Notes: generated by a model from the sequence alone, not told the origin. DNA of 14,069 bases from a bacterium (GCA_021372515.1 JAJFUG010000107.1:1-14069); one strand, 5' to 3'. Positions 1 to 7,419 are shown, numbered from the stretch's first letter. Program-made: numbers and translations.

Positions 1-29
1 GGGCCGAGGTCCAGCAGTTGAAACGGCAT
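1..29 (-). CDS. 5' end of an unidentified gene, cut by the left window edge
   Basis: On the minus strand an ATG at 29-27 follows a very good ribosome binding site (AAAGGAG, bases 41-35) at a spacing of 5 bases. It opens a frame reading MPFQLLDLG before the window ends. Only nine codons are visible, so the product cannot be identified. The 'LLDLG' start resembles the opening strand of some octanoyltransferases (LipB), but this is a guess from very little sequence. The gene lies 81 bases downstream of the glycyl-tRNA synthetase stop codon on the same strand, with a strong palindrome between them, so the two could be co-transcribed or the palindrome could separate them. Confidence 0.55.
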
Positions 30-34
30 GCAAT

Positions 35-41
35 CTCCTTT
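35..41 (-). promoter_or_regulatory. Ribosome binding site of the left-edge gene
   Basis: AAAGGAG on the minus strand, 5 bases before the ATG at 29. It is the main evidence that a real gene starts here and leaves the window to the left. Confidence 0.6.
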
Positions 42-47
42 AGCGAC

Positions 48-71
48 AGGGGCGACCGGCCGGTCGCCCCT
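48..71. repeat. Perfect 24-base GC-rich palindrome (AGGGG...CCCCT)
   Basis: Bases 48-59 and 60-71 are exact reverse complements: left arm AGGGGCGACCGG, right arm CCGGTCGCCCCT. As RNA this gives a stem of about 10 base pairs with a GGCC loop. It sits between the glycyl-tRNA synthetase stop and the start of the next minus-strand gene. On the minus strand no T run follows (TGTCGCTA), so it is not a textbook intrinsic terminator for that direction. Its outer arms AGGGG/CCCCT are shared with the palindrome at 13778-13808, suggesting a dispersed repeat family. It could also act as a transcript-stabilising or attenuating hairpin. Confidence 0.8.
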
Positions 72-110
72 TCTCGATTAAAAGCCTCTGCGAATGTACG
101 CGCCCGCCGC

Positions 111-1439
111 TCAGGCCGCCGGCGAGCCGTTCTCTATGAAACGCTCGACCCAGGCCACCACCTCGTCAATCTTTACCCGGTGCTGGGCCATGGAATCGCG
201 CTCACGGATCGTCACGGTGTTGTCTTCCATAGTCTGGCCGTCCGCGGTGATCCCCAGCGGCGTGCCGGCCTCATCCATGCGGCGGTAGCGGCGGCCGATG
301 GAGCCGGACAGGTCGTAGAAGACGCGGAATTTCTTGCGCAGACGGCTGTAGACGTCCTGGGCCGCCTCGACCATGCCCTCTTTCTTGACCAGCGGGAACA
401 CGCCGACCTTGATCGGGGCGATCCTGGGAGACAGGCGCAGCACTACGCGGTCCTCCTCCTCATCGTAGCCGCCGGCCAGGCAGGTGAGCAGCGTGCGGTC
501 GCAGCCGGCCGAGGTCTCGATCACGTAGGGTACGAAGCGCTCGCTGGTGGTCTCGTCGAAATAGCTCAGCGTTTCCTTGCCGCTGTACTCGTTGTGGCGC
601 TTGAGGTCGAAATCGGTGCGGTTGTGGATGCCCTCCAGCTCCTGCCAGCCGAACGGGAACTCGAACTCGATGTCCGCGGCGGACTTGGCGTAGTGGGCCA
701 GCTCACCCGGGCCGTGCGGGTGGAAACGCAGCTTGGCCGGGTCGAGGCCCAGGGCCTTGTAGTACTCCATGCGGTCGGCTTTCCAGCTCTCGAACCACTC
801 TTCCTCGGTGCCCGGCTTGACGAAGAACTGCATCTCCATCTGCTCGAACTCGCGGGTGCGGAAAATGAAGTTGCCGGGGGTGATCTCGTTGCGGAACGCC
901 TTGCCGATCTGGGCGATACCGAACGGGACCTTGCGCCGCATGGCGGTCTGGACGTTCAGGAAATTGACATAGATGCCCTGGGCGGTCTCGGGACGCAGGT
1001 AGATCTGACTGGCCGCCTCCTCCACCGGGCCCATGAACGTCTTGAACATCAGGTTGAACTGGCGCGCCTCGGTCAGGGTCTCCTTGCCGCAGGCCGGGCA
1101 GACCTTGGTCCCGGCGGGCAGATGGTCGGCGCGGAAACGCTGCTTGCAGTTGCGGCAGTCGACCAGCGGGTCGGTGAACCCGCTCACATGTCCGCTGGCC
1201 TCCCAGACCCGCGGGCTCATCAGGATCGAAGCGTCCAGGCCCTCGATGTCCTCCCGGCGGCGGGTCATCCAGTCCCACCAGAAATCCTTGATGTTGCGCT
1301 TGAGCTCCACCCCCAGCGGGCCGTAGTCCCAGCAGGAATTGAGTCCGCCGTAGATTTCGCTGCTCTGGAAGATGAAGCCGCGCCGCTTGCACAAGCTCAC
1401 CAGCTTGTCCATCACCGATTCGATCTGCTTGCCAGCCAT
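111..1439 (-). CDS. glyQS: Glycyl-tRNA synthetase, single-chain dimeric (class IIa) type
   Basis: Charges tRNA-Gly with glycine in the cytoplasm, using ATP. The 442-residue protein has the single-chain alpha2 architecture (archaeal/eukaryotic/Thermus-like), not the separate alpha and beta chains of E. coli. Residues 25-60 carry the N-terminal catalytic region ([16 protein letters not shown]). A zinc-ribbon-like insert has cysteines at 95, 98, 114 and 117. Class II motif 2 is at 181-205 ([20 protein letters not shown], with R183 and E185), and motif 3 at about 312-321 ([11 protein letters not shown]315). The anticodon-binding domain spans about 340-435. The length is slightly below many relatives, but all domains are present. 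ATG at 1439 is chosen; a GGAG lies about 10 bases upstream. Met10 is a possible alternative start. A candidate promoter lies at 1509-1537. Identification is firm; the symbol varies between annotations (glyQS, glyS or glyRS). Confidence 0.97.
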   Translation of the reverse strand: MAGKQIESVMDKLVSLCKRRGFIFQSSEIYGGLNSCWDYGPLGVELKRNIKDFWWDWMTRRREDIEGLDASILMSPRVWEASGHVSGFTDPLVDCRNCKQRFRADHLPAGTKVCPACGKETLTEARQFNLMFKTFMGPVEEAASQIYLRPETAQGIYVNFLNVQTAMRRKVPFGIAQIGKAFRNEITPGNFIFRTREFEQMEMQFFVKPGTEEEWFESWKADRMEYYKALGLDPAKLRFHPHGPGELAHYAKSAADIEFEFPFGWQELEGIHNRTDFDLKRHNEYSGKETLSYFDETTSERFVPYVIETSAGCDRTLLTCLAGGYDEEEDRVVLRLSPRIAPIKVGVFPLVKKEGMVEAAQDVYSRLRKKFRVFYDLSGSIGRRYRRMDEAGTPLGITADGQTMEDNTVTIRERDSMAQHRVKIDEVVAWVERFIENGSPAA

Positions 1440-1508
1440 TGCGTTTTGCTCCGGGTCGATTTTTATTGACAGTTTGGCATGCTTTCAGGACCAGATAATA
1501 AACGTTGA

Positions 1509-1537
1509 AATTTACACCGAAACCCGGCTTAAGTCAA
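1509..1537 (-). promoter_or_regulatory. Candidate sigma70-type promoter of the glycyl-tRNA synthetase gene
   Basis: Read on the minus strand: TTGACT (1537-1532), a 17-base spacer, then TAAATT (1514-1509). The match to consensus is 5/6 and 4/6 with ideal spacing. It would give a leader of roughly 60 bases before the ATG at 1439. I saw no tRNA-binding (T-box) leader there. The prediction assumes a sigma70-like consensus in this organism. Confidence 0.5.
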
Positions 1538-1612
1538 CCGCAGTAAACGCCTTGGGTTACAGAGCGGTGAGACACTTTCGGCGCGGCCATCCCAGCGCCG
1601 GAGAGCACAGAA

Positions 1613-1641
1613 TTGAAAATCAGACGCAAATAGTGTATTTT
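1613..1641 (+). promoter_or_regulatory. Candidate promoter of the MFS-HEAT gene
   Basis: TTGAAA (1613-1618), 17-base spacer, TATTTT (1636-1641): 5/6 and 4/6 to sigma70 consensus. It lies in the 265-base divergent region 1440-1704, about 60 bases before the ATG at 1705. The rest of that region shows no other gene I can support. Confidence 0.4.
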
Positions 1642-1704
1642 ATGTCTTGAATTTCTGTTCGTTCACGGGATTGGTAATTTTTTCAAGAAAGTGGAATTGC
1701 AAAA

Positions 1705-3954
1705 ATGGCAAGAATCTTTCCGGAACGCCTCTCCAGGGTGCAGAAAGGCACGGCCCAGCGGCGCTTCCTGGCCTTTTCGACGATCAACGCCCTGTCCTAC
1801 GCCCTGCTGGCCGAGAGCGTGCTGGTGCTGTTCGGCCTGAAGCTGGGGGCCAACGATTTCCAGATCGGCCTGCTGTCGAGCTATGTCTACCTTACAATGG
1901 GATTCATCCTGCTGGGCAAGGTGCTGGTGGGGCGCTGGGGCGCGGCCCGCACCTACAGCACCTGCTGGTCGGTCCGCAACCTGGTGGCGGCCACGTTCAT
2001 GCTCGCCCCGGTGATCTGGACCCGCGTGTCGCCCAGCCTGGGCCTGACTTTCCTGCTGGCGGCGTCGTTTGTCTTTTTCGCTTTCAGGGCCATGGGCCTG
2101 GCGGCCGAGAATATCCTGATAAACGACATGACCGGCCCGGAGGACCGCGGACGGTTCATTGGCCAGTGGCAGTTCTCGTTCTACATCGGGATGCTGGCCA
2201 TGCTGGTGGCGGTAAGTTTCTGGCTCGGGGCCAACCCCGGGTTCGGGCATTTCCAGGTTGTGATCGCCACCGGAGTCACCATGGGGATGATCTCCTCGGC
2301 GATCATGTGGAGCATCCCGGAGTCCAGCGGGCCGAAGAACTCCAGCCGCGTGCCGATGCTCAAGGCTTTCTCGCTTCTCTACGCCGACCGCCGCATGCTT
2401 AAGCTGATCCTGGCTTGGGCCGCGGTCTCCAGCGTGATCCAGTTAATTGTGCCGTTCCAGGTGCTCACGGTCAAGAACGGCTACAATGTCGCCGACCGCC
2501 TGGCCCTCATTTTCGTGGTCTTGCAGGTGCTGGGCATGGTGGCGGCGAGCTATATGAATTCGTTGCTCATCGACCGCTCGGGCCCCAGGCCGGTGATGAT
2601 AATCAACCTGCTGGGTTTCGCCCTGGTGGCGCTGCTCTGGGCCGTCTCGCCGGCCCGGCTCAACTATGCCTACACCGGCACACTGTTCTTTTTCGCCGGT
2701 TTCTGCACGGTGAGCCTTCAGATCGCCCTGGCCCACTATTTCCTGAACACGGCCAGCCGTGAGAGTGTGCTCAATATCTCCGTGCTGATCCTGGTGCTGC
2801 AGGGGGCCGCGGCCGGGCTGGTGGGCACGTTCCTGGGCGGCGGCGTGCTGGAGACCCTGGACCGTCTGGGTCTGAGCGGGATGGAAATCTACCATACTTA
2901 TTTCTGCCTGGTGATCGTGGCCGCCCTGGTGGGGCTGGGCATGGTGCTGCGCCTACGTCCCCTGGCCGAGCGCCGGGTGCGCGAGGTGCTGGGCATGATG
3001 TTCAGCGTGCGGGACTGGCGCGCCCTGATGAGCGTGCAGGAGCTGGCCGAGACCCCGCAGCTCGAGCGCGCCCACGAGCTGATCGACCGTCTGGCCGACC
3101 TGCGCAGCGAGGTGAGCGAGCGTACGCTGCTCGAATACCTGGACAGCCCGATTTTCACCCTGCGCACTGCGGCCCTGGAGGCCCTGGACCGGATCGAGTT
3201 CGGCCCGGAGGCCTCCTGGCGGCTGATCGAGGAGGTCAAGGACGGGGAGTTCTCGACCGCCTGGATGGCCGCCGAAATACTGGGCAAGCACCGGGTGAGC
3301 GAGGCGATCACCACACTGCGGGAAAGCCTGCACTCGAACGATTTCTTCCTCGAGGGCAAGGCCATGCAGGCCCTGGGCCAGATGCAGGACAGCCAGAGCT
3401 ACCCGCGGATCAAGGAGATTTTCCGTCTGACCTACAACCCGCGGCTGACCATCCACGGCGCGCGGGCGATCTACGACATGGGCGAGCGTGAGAACGTGAC
3501 CCTGCTGCTGGAGAAACTCAACCCGCTGATGCTCCCGGCCGAGCTGGATGAGATCATGCACGCGGTGTTCGCCCTGCTGGGCCGTCATGAGGAGCATTTC
3601 CGGCTTATGACCCTCTACAACCGCAGCGCCCAGCAGGGGCTGGATGTGCTGGCGCACGAGCTGGAAAAGGGCCTCGAGGGCCTGGGTGAAAAGGTGAGCG
3701 CCGGGGATGCGGCCCTGGTGCGCGCGGCCATGGCCGAGACCGCGGCCATGAACCGTCAGGCGCCGGAACAGCTCGTGCGCCTGCTGCAACGGGTGAATGT
3801 CCTGGGCGGGGACAAGGCCCGCTATATCGAGGTGCTGCTGCGCGACAGCGAGCGCCCGGTGCGCGAGGCCCCGCCGCGGCTGCGCTTCGGGTTCATGGGT
3901 CTGGCGGGTTACCTTCTGCTGGAGCGCACGGGGGAGACAGAGGCCGGACAATAG
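1705..3954 (+). CDS. MFS-type permease fused to a C-terminal HEAT-repeat domain
   Basis: The 749-residue protein has two parts. Residues about 20-415 look like a 12-segment Major Facilitator permease with many hydrophobic helices (for example 55-75, 112-130, 158-175, 300-315, 323-345, 355-380, 398-415). An MFS motif-A-like loop is clear in the second half (LLIDRSGPRP, 287-296) but degenerate in the first (GKVLVGRWGAAR, 71-82). Residues about 420-700 are soluble, leucine/alanine/glutamate-rich paired helices of about 30-35 residues, as in HEAT repeats (best at 471-605, e.g. TLRTAALEALDRI and STAWMAAEILGKH). The substrate is unknown. The HEAT part probably lies in the cytoplasm and may bind a partner or sense a state; this is inferred. 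A short hydrophobic stretch near 727-739 ends the chain. The ribosome binding site is weak. A strong terminator follows at 3984, so the gene is probably monocistronic. Confidence 0.85.
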   Translation: MARIFPERLSRVQKGTAQRRFLAFSTINALSYALLAESVLVLFGLKLGANDFQIGLLSSYVYLTMGFILLGKVLVGRWGAARTYSTCWSVRNLVAATFMLAPVIWTRVSPSLGLTFLLAASFVFFAFRAMGLAAENILINDMTGPEDRGRFIGQWQFSFYIGMLAMLVAVSFWLGANPGFGHFQVVIATGVTMGMISSAIMWSIPESSGPKNSSRVPMLKAFSLLYADRRMLKLILAWAAVSSVIQLIVPFQVLTVKNGYNVADRLALIFVVLQVLGMVAASYMNSLLIDRSGPRPVMIINLLGFALVALLWAVSPARLNYAYTGTLFFFAGFCTVSLQIALAHYFLNTASRESVLNISVLILVLQGAAAGLVGTFLGGGVLETLDRLGLSGMEIYHTYFCLVIVAALVGLGMVLRLRPLAERRVREVLGMMFSVRDWRALMSVQELAETPQLERAHELIDRLADLRSEVSERTLLEYLDSPIFTLRTAALEALDRIEFGPEASWRLIEEVKDGEFSTAWMAAEILGKHRVSEAITTLRESLHSNDFFLEGKAMQALGQMQDSQSYPRIKEIFRLTYNPRLTIHGARAIYDMGERENVTLLLEKLNPLMLPAELDEIMHAVFALLGRHEEHFRLMTLYNRSAQQGLDVLAHELEKGLEGLGEKVSAGDAALVRAAMAETAAMNRQAPEQLVRLLQRVNVLGGDKARYIEVLLRDSERPVREAPPRLRFGFMGLAGYLLLERTGETEAGQ

Positions 3955-3983
3955 AGCGGTAGATAATCGAGTCCGGACAAAGA

Positions 3984-4024
3984 GGGGCGCGGGGGCGAAA
4001 AGCCTTCGCGCCTTTTCTGTTTTT
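3984..4024 (+). terminator. Intrinsic terminator after the MFS-HEAT gene
   Basis: Stem GGCGCG + GGGGC (3986-3996), loop GAAAA (3997-4001), returning arm GCCTT + CGCGCC (4002-4012), including two G-T wobbles. It is followed directly by TTTTCTGTTTTTA (4013-4025). Strong stem and U-tract give a classic rho-independent terminator, 29 bases after the stop codon. Confidence 0.88.
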
Positions 4025-4107
4025 AGGCAATCGATCAGACACTATCTGGAAATGAAATTGTATTGACTATGGACAAATAAAATGCAAGAAGTTATTTTTA
4101 AACAAAT

Positions 4108-4113
4108 TATAAT
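4108..4113 (+). promoter_or_regulatory. Candidate -10 box (TATAAT) upstream of fic
   Basis: A perfect TATAAT sits in an AT-rich tract 48 bases before the Fic start codon. No good -35 box is found at 16-18 bases upstream (CAAGAA at 17). A TTGACT at 4063-4068 is too far away to pair with it. In such AT-rich DNA a chance match is possible. Confidence 0.35.
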
Positions 4114-4161
4114 TTATCAATCCGAAAATGAAACCGCATTGAACTTGAATCGGGAGGTTCA

Positions 4162-5349
4162 ATGATTCACTACCGCAAGCCTGACAACTGGATCAAGTAC
4201 AACCTGGAGAAAATCCTGCCTCGACTGGTCGAAGCGCAGGCCGCAATTCTGGCTCTGCGATCCGTGCCGTACCAGAAATCCTGGGTGGACAGCCTGCAGA
4301 ATATCGAGCTGAAAAGAGAAATCGCCGGGACCTCGCGGATCGAGGGGGCGGATTTTTCGGATAAAGAGCTGGACGAGGCCCTCGCCAGTGGCCCTGAAGA
4401 ATTCATTACACGCTCGCAGCGCCAAGCTCGCGCCGCTGCAGTCACCTACCGCTGGATCGCCGCCATCCCAGCGGACCGACCGCTGGATGGAGATATCATA
4501 AAAGAGATTCACCATCACATCGTAACCGGAGCGGATGACGACCACTGCCGGCCGGGCATGCTGCGCGGCCCAGACGAGAATGTCAATTTCGGACAACCGC
4601 GTCATCGCGGGGTGAACGGCGGAGATGAGTGCACTCAGGCCTTCGCGGAATATGTCCGGGCCATTCAGACTGCCTACCGGGAGCACTCACCCATTATCCA
4701 GGCTTTTTCCGCGCACTACCATTTCGCCGCCATGCACCCGTTCCTTGACGGCAACGGCCGCACCGCGCGGGCGCTGGAAGCCCTGCTGCTGCAGCGGGCC
4801 GGGCTGCGGGATGCCTGTTTCATCTCAATGTCGAATTATTACTATGATGAAAAGATCAATTACCTCAAGACCCTGTCTGAATCTCACACCAACGGGCATG
4901 ATATCACACCATTCTTGATCCTCGGACTGAATGGACTAACTATGCAAGTTGGCCGATTGATGCGCGAGATTAACCGCAATATCAGCAAAGCGATATTCCG
5001 CAACGTGATGTTCGACCTGTTCGGCAAGCTTGAATCTCCGCGCAAGCGGGTAATCGCCAAAAGACAGATCGAGATTCTGAAGGTGTTGCTTGATGAAGAA
5101 TCAATGGAACTGTTTGCCTTGTTCGGAAAAATTGATTCCGAATATTCAAATCTGCAAAACGACACGAAAGCATTCGTTCGAGATCTATCTGGATTAAAAT
5201 CGTTGGGAGCCATTGAGTTGGATTATCAAGGCGAGCATTTAGAAGCTACTGTCATGGTCAGGATCAATCTGGAATGGCCCCGCCAAATAACTAAGACCGA
5301 TTTTCTCAGGAAAATGAAATCCCTGCCCCAGGTCAAAGGCCTGCCTTGA
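4162..5349 (+). CDS. Fic/DOC-family protein, probable AMP transferase with built-in inhibitory helix
   Basis: Fic enzymes usually transfer AMP from ATP to a hydroxyl side chain of a target protein. The catalytic motif is complete at 192-203: HPFLDGNGRTAR, with catalytic His192, Mg-binding Asp196 and phosphate-binding Arg200/Arg203. Upstream, residues 57-62 read TSRIEG, matching the autoinhibitory motif (S/T)xxxE(G/N) whose Glu61 blocks productive ATP binding. This makes it a class II Fic protein with its inhibitor in the same chain, so no separate antitoxin is needed. The N-terminal 1-110 region is Fic_N-like; residues about 290-370 look like a winged-helix-like domain. The 395-residue length is usual for this class. 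GGGAGG at 4152-4157 supports the ATG at 4162. The gene and its flanks are much poorer in G+C than neighbours (21 of 60 bases at 5101-5160), which suggests transfer. The target is unknown. Confidence 0.93.
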   Translation: MIHYRKPDNWIKYNLEKILPRLVEAQAAILALRSVPYQKSWVDSLQNIELKREIAGTSRIEGADFSDKELDEALASGPEEFITRSQRQARAAAVTYRWIAAIPADRPLDGDIIKEIHHHIVTGADDDHCRPGMLRGPDENVNFGQPRHRGVNGGDECTQAFAEYVRAIQTAYREHSPIIQAFSAHYHFAAMHPFLDGNGRTARALEALLLQRAGLRDACFISMSNYYYDEKINYLKTLSESHTNGHDITPFLILGLNGLTMQVGRLMREINRNISKAIFRNVMFDLFGKLESPRKRVIAKRQIEILKVLLDEESMELFALFGKIDSEYSNLQNDTKAFVRDLSGLKSLGAIELDYQGEHLEATVMVRINLEWPRQITKTDFLRKMKSLPQVKGLP

Positions 5350-5357
5350 GCCTGGGG
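5326..5357 (+). other. Hairpin overlapping the fic stop codon
   Basis: Outer arms CCCCAGG (5326-5332) and CCTGGGG (5351-5357) pair over 7 bases. Inside them AAGG (5336-5339) and CCTT (5344-5347) can pair. The structure includes the TGA at 5347-5349. No T run follows, so it is at best a U-less terminator or 3'-end-stabilising hairpin. Confidence 0.4.
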
Positions 5358-5437
5358 ACAAATAGAACCCCTGCCAGATAGCACCTTACAGCATGACTTA
5401 TCTCCATCATTACTTTTATCGTGCAAGAAATATTGCC

Positions 5438-5466
5438 TTGACTTTTTGGCCTTTTATCCCTTAATT
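5438..5466 (+). promoter_or_regulatory. Weak candidate promoter of the transglutaminase-like gene
   Basis: TTGACT (5438-5443), 17-base spacer, TTAATT (5461-5466). The -35 box is good (5/6), the -10 poor (3/6). It lies in the 187-base AT-rich gap 5350-5536, about 70 bases before the start codon. Confidence 0.3.
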
Positions 5467-5501
5467 CCTCGCATTAGCATCTAAAATACCTCTTATTATT
5501 C

Positions 5502-5514
5502 TTGCATCGTGCAA
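5502..5514. promoter_or_regulatory. Operator-like dyad TTGCA-TCG-TGCAA with an upstream half-copy
   Basis: TTGCATCGTGCAA is an inverted repeat with 5-base arms and a 3-base centre, ending 8 bases before the Shine-Dalgarno sequence of the transglutaminase-like gene. The 9-mer ATCGTGCAA within it (5506-5514) recurs at 5418-5426, 88 bases upstream and on the other side of the candidate promoter. Such an arrangement could bind a repressor, but no regulator is identified and chance is possible. Confidence 0.3.
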
Positions 5515-5522
5515 TTATATCC

Positions 5523-5530
5523 AAAGGAGG
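5523..5530 (+). promoter_or_regulatory. Strong ribosome binding site of the transglutaminase-like gene
   Basis: AAAGGAGG, nearly full complementarity to the 16S rRNA tail, 6 bases before the ATG at 5537. It fixes the start codon. Confidence 0.8.
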
Positions 5531-5536
5531 CCACCC

Positions 5537-7327
5537 ATGCGCTGCAACCGAGTTATCGTTCTCCTGGCAGCCGCGCTCGGCGTCATCGCCGCCCTGCCGC
5601 TGCCCGCCGCGCAGCAGGACGGCGAGCTCAAATCGTTCAGCCGCGAGATCACCGCCGGGCAGGATGAATACGTGATCGAAGTGGGCGGCACGCTCGATCC
5701 GCAAAATGTCGAGATAAAGATCGAGAACCTGGGCGACTCCGCCGTGGCCGACCCCTGGGTCACGGTCAACGGCAAGTTCGACTGGTTCGACATCCACAGC
5801 CTGGCCGCCGAGATCACCGCGGGCTGCAGCACGGATGAGGAAAAGGCCCTGGCGATCTGGGACTGGCTGGCCTGGCGGCGGTTCCAGCGCTCTCCGCACG
5901 ATGACAGCGCGCTCCAGCCGGTGCGCGGGCTGAACGGCTACGGCTACGGCATCTGCGGCCACGCGGCGAGCTGGGTCGAGGCGCTCTGCCGCGAGGTGGG
6001 AGTGACCGCGCGGGTTTGGGAAATCGCCGGGCACACGGTGAACGAGGTGTTCTGGGACGGCCGCTGGCACATGCTGGACGCCAACGTCAAGGTGTTCTAC
6101 CTGGGACGTGACAACCGCACTATCGCCAGCATGGCTGAGCTGGAGAAGGACAAGGGGCTCATCGAGCGCACGATCCACGTGCGCGACCCCTGGGTGAGGC
6201 AGGATGACCCGCCCGGGCGCAATATCCAGTTCGTGCGCTACCTGATCACCGAGAAGAACAACTGGATTTCGGACGGCTACCAGTACCAGAACAAGCTGGA
6301 TTACAACATGGGCCTGAGCCTCAAGCCGGGCGAAACGCTCACCCGCTGGTGGGAGCCGCGCCTGGACGAGTTCGAATCTCCGGACGCCGACCCGCTGGCC
6401 CCGCAGGTCTATGCCAACGGCCGCCTGGAGTGGGAGCCGGACCTGGGCCGGATCGACCTGGCCCCCTACATCGAGGTGGGCGAGAACGCCGCCACGCGGG
6501 CGCAGGACGGCCTCAGCCCGGCGCTCCACCCGCTCTACCTCCAGGACCGCGTACTCTACAACCGTCCCTCCAGCGCCAGGCTGCACCTGGGCTGCCCCTG
6601 GCCCATCGTGGGCGGGCGCTTTTTCTGCCGTCTGGTCAAGGGCGGCGAGGACGGCGAAATGGCGGGGGTCAGTTTCGGCGGAGGCGAGGAGGGCACGCGC
6701 CTCTACAACTGGGAATGGGGCCACGGCACACAGGATATCGAGCTGGACCTGGACCCGTCGATCCTCAAGGCCGAGCCGCTCTACAACTACCAGATCGTGT
6801 TCAGCTTCAAGGGCCGCGCCGAGACCAAGAGCCAGTCGGGAGTGGATGGCTTGCGCGCGGTGACGGATTTCCAGGTCTCGCCGCACAGCCTTCCCGCGCT
6901 GAGCCTGGGGCGTAACGTGGTCCGCTACCGCGACAGCAGCCCGGGGCCGCACCGGGTGCGGATCACCCACACCTGGCGCGAAAAAAGCGGCAACCATCCG
7001 CCGCAGGCAGTCGAGACGGCACTGGTGACTGGCGAGCAGAAATCCCTGGCCCCCACCCTAAGCTGGAAAGCCGCAGCCGACCCGGACCCGGCTGACAGCA
7101 CGGCCGATTATCAAGTGCTGGTGAGCCTGCGGCCCGACTGCCGCTGGCCGCTCTCGCCCAGCCTTTATCGCAGCCTGGGCGCGGCAGCCACCACCTGGAA
7201 AGTTCCGGCCGGTTTCCTCAACCCCGGCAGCACCTACTACTGGAAAGTCCGCGCCCGCGACAGCCACGGGGCGATCGGCCCCTGGAGCGAAGTGTTCAGT
7301 TTCCGCACCTCGGACAAGGCTAAATAA
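5537..7327 (+). CDS. Secreted transglutaminase-like protein with C-terminal FN3-like domain
   Basis: A 596-residue exported protein. Residues 1-25 form a Sec signal peptide (hydrophobic core IVLLAAALGVIAAL, probable cleavage after PAA at 25). The transglutaminase-like (papain-fold) core spans about 85-200: Cys140 in GYGICGHAASWVEAL, His166 in AGHTVNEVFW and Asp181 in WHMLDANVKV form the expected Cys-His-Asp triad. Such domains act as cysteine proteases, peptide cross-linkers or deamidases; which applies here cannot be told. Residues about 330-490 look beta-rich and unassigned. Residues about 510-592 resemble a fibronectin type III domain (STYYWKVRARDSHGAIGPWSEVFSFRT ends it, with the typical YYWKVRA strand). 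The position implies the periplasm or the cell surface. It is preceded by a strong ribosome binding site and followed by a terminator at 7351. No cell-wall anchor or lipobox is seen. Confidence 0.85.
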   Translation: MRCNRVIVLLAAALGVIAALPLPAAQQDGELKSFSREITAGQDEYVIEVGGTLDPQNVEIKIENLGDSAVADPWVTVNGKFDWFDIHSLAAEITAGCSTDEEKALAIWDWLAWRRFQRSPHDDSALQPVRGLNGYGYGICGHAASWVEALCREVGVTARVWEIAGHTVNEVFWDGRWHMLDANVKVFYLGRDNRTIASMAELEKDKGLIERTIHVRDPWVRQDDPPGRNIQFVRYLITEKNNWISDGYQYQNKLDYNMGLSLKPGETLTRWWEPRLDEFESPDADPLAPQVYANGRLEWEPDLGRIDLAPYIEVGENAATRAQDGLSPALHPLYLQDRVLYNRPSSARLHLGCPWPIVGGRFFCRLVKGGEDGEMAGVSFGGGEEGTRLYNWEWGHGTQDIELDLDPSILKAEPLYNYQIVFSFKGRAETKSQSGVDGLRAVTDFQVSPHSLPALSLGRNVVRYRDSSPGPHRVRITHTWREKSGNHPPQAVETALVTGEQKSLAPTLSWKAAADPDPADSTADYQVLVSLRPDCRWPLSPSLYRSLGAAATTWKVPAGFLNPGSTYYWKVRARDSHGAIGPWSEVFSFRTSDKAK

Positions 7328-7350
7328 ACCCGAGACGAACTGCAAACAGG

Positions 7351-7386
7351 AAAGGCCGGGGCGTCCACCCCGGCCTTTTTTCTTTC
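7351..7386. terminator. Bidirectional intrinsic terminator between convergent genes
   Basis: AAAGGCCGGGG (7351-7361), loop CGTCCA (7362-7367), CCCCGGCCTTT (7368-7378): 11 base pairs. The plus strand continues with a run of six T and CTTTCT, ideal for the transglutaminase-like gene. On the minus strand the tail is TTTCCTG, weaker but usable for the isomerase-like gene ending at 7420. Confidence 0.9.
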
Positions 7387-7419
7387 TGACTGCAACCTTG
7401 TTTCCATCCCGATTGCGTT

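Noticed and set aside
18-1469. Long open frame (483 codons) on the plus strand opposite glycyl-tRNA synthetase
   Set aside because: It is antisense to a firmly identified gene; its product is low-complexity (Ala/Leu/Gly/His/Gln-rich) with no motif, as expected from GC-rich codon bias.
1440-1704. Possible T-box or small RNA in the divergent region upstream of glycyl-tRNA synthetase
   Set aside because: No T-box sequence, specifier stem or terminator is visible on the minus strand; only promoter-like boxes can be supported.
4063-4083. TTGACT (4063-4068) with TAAAAT (4078-4083) as a fic promoter
   Set aside because: The boxes are only 9 bases apart, far below the 16-18 bases needed; no good -10 lies at the right distance.
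5474-6997. 507-codon open frame on the minus strand opposite the transglutaminase-like gene
   Set aside because: Shadow of a gene with a signal peptide, catalytic triad and strong ribosome binding site; the antisense product is repetitive in Val/Ala/Arg/Leu and has no recognisable domain.
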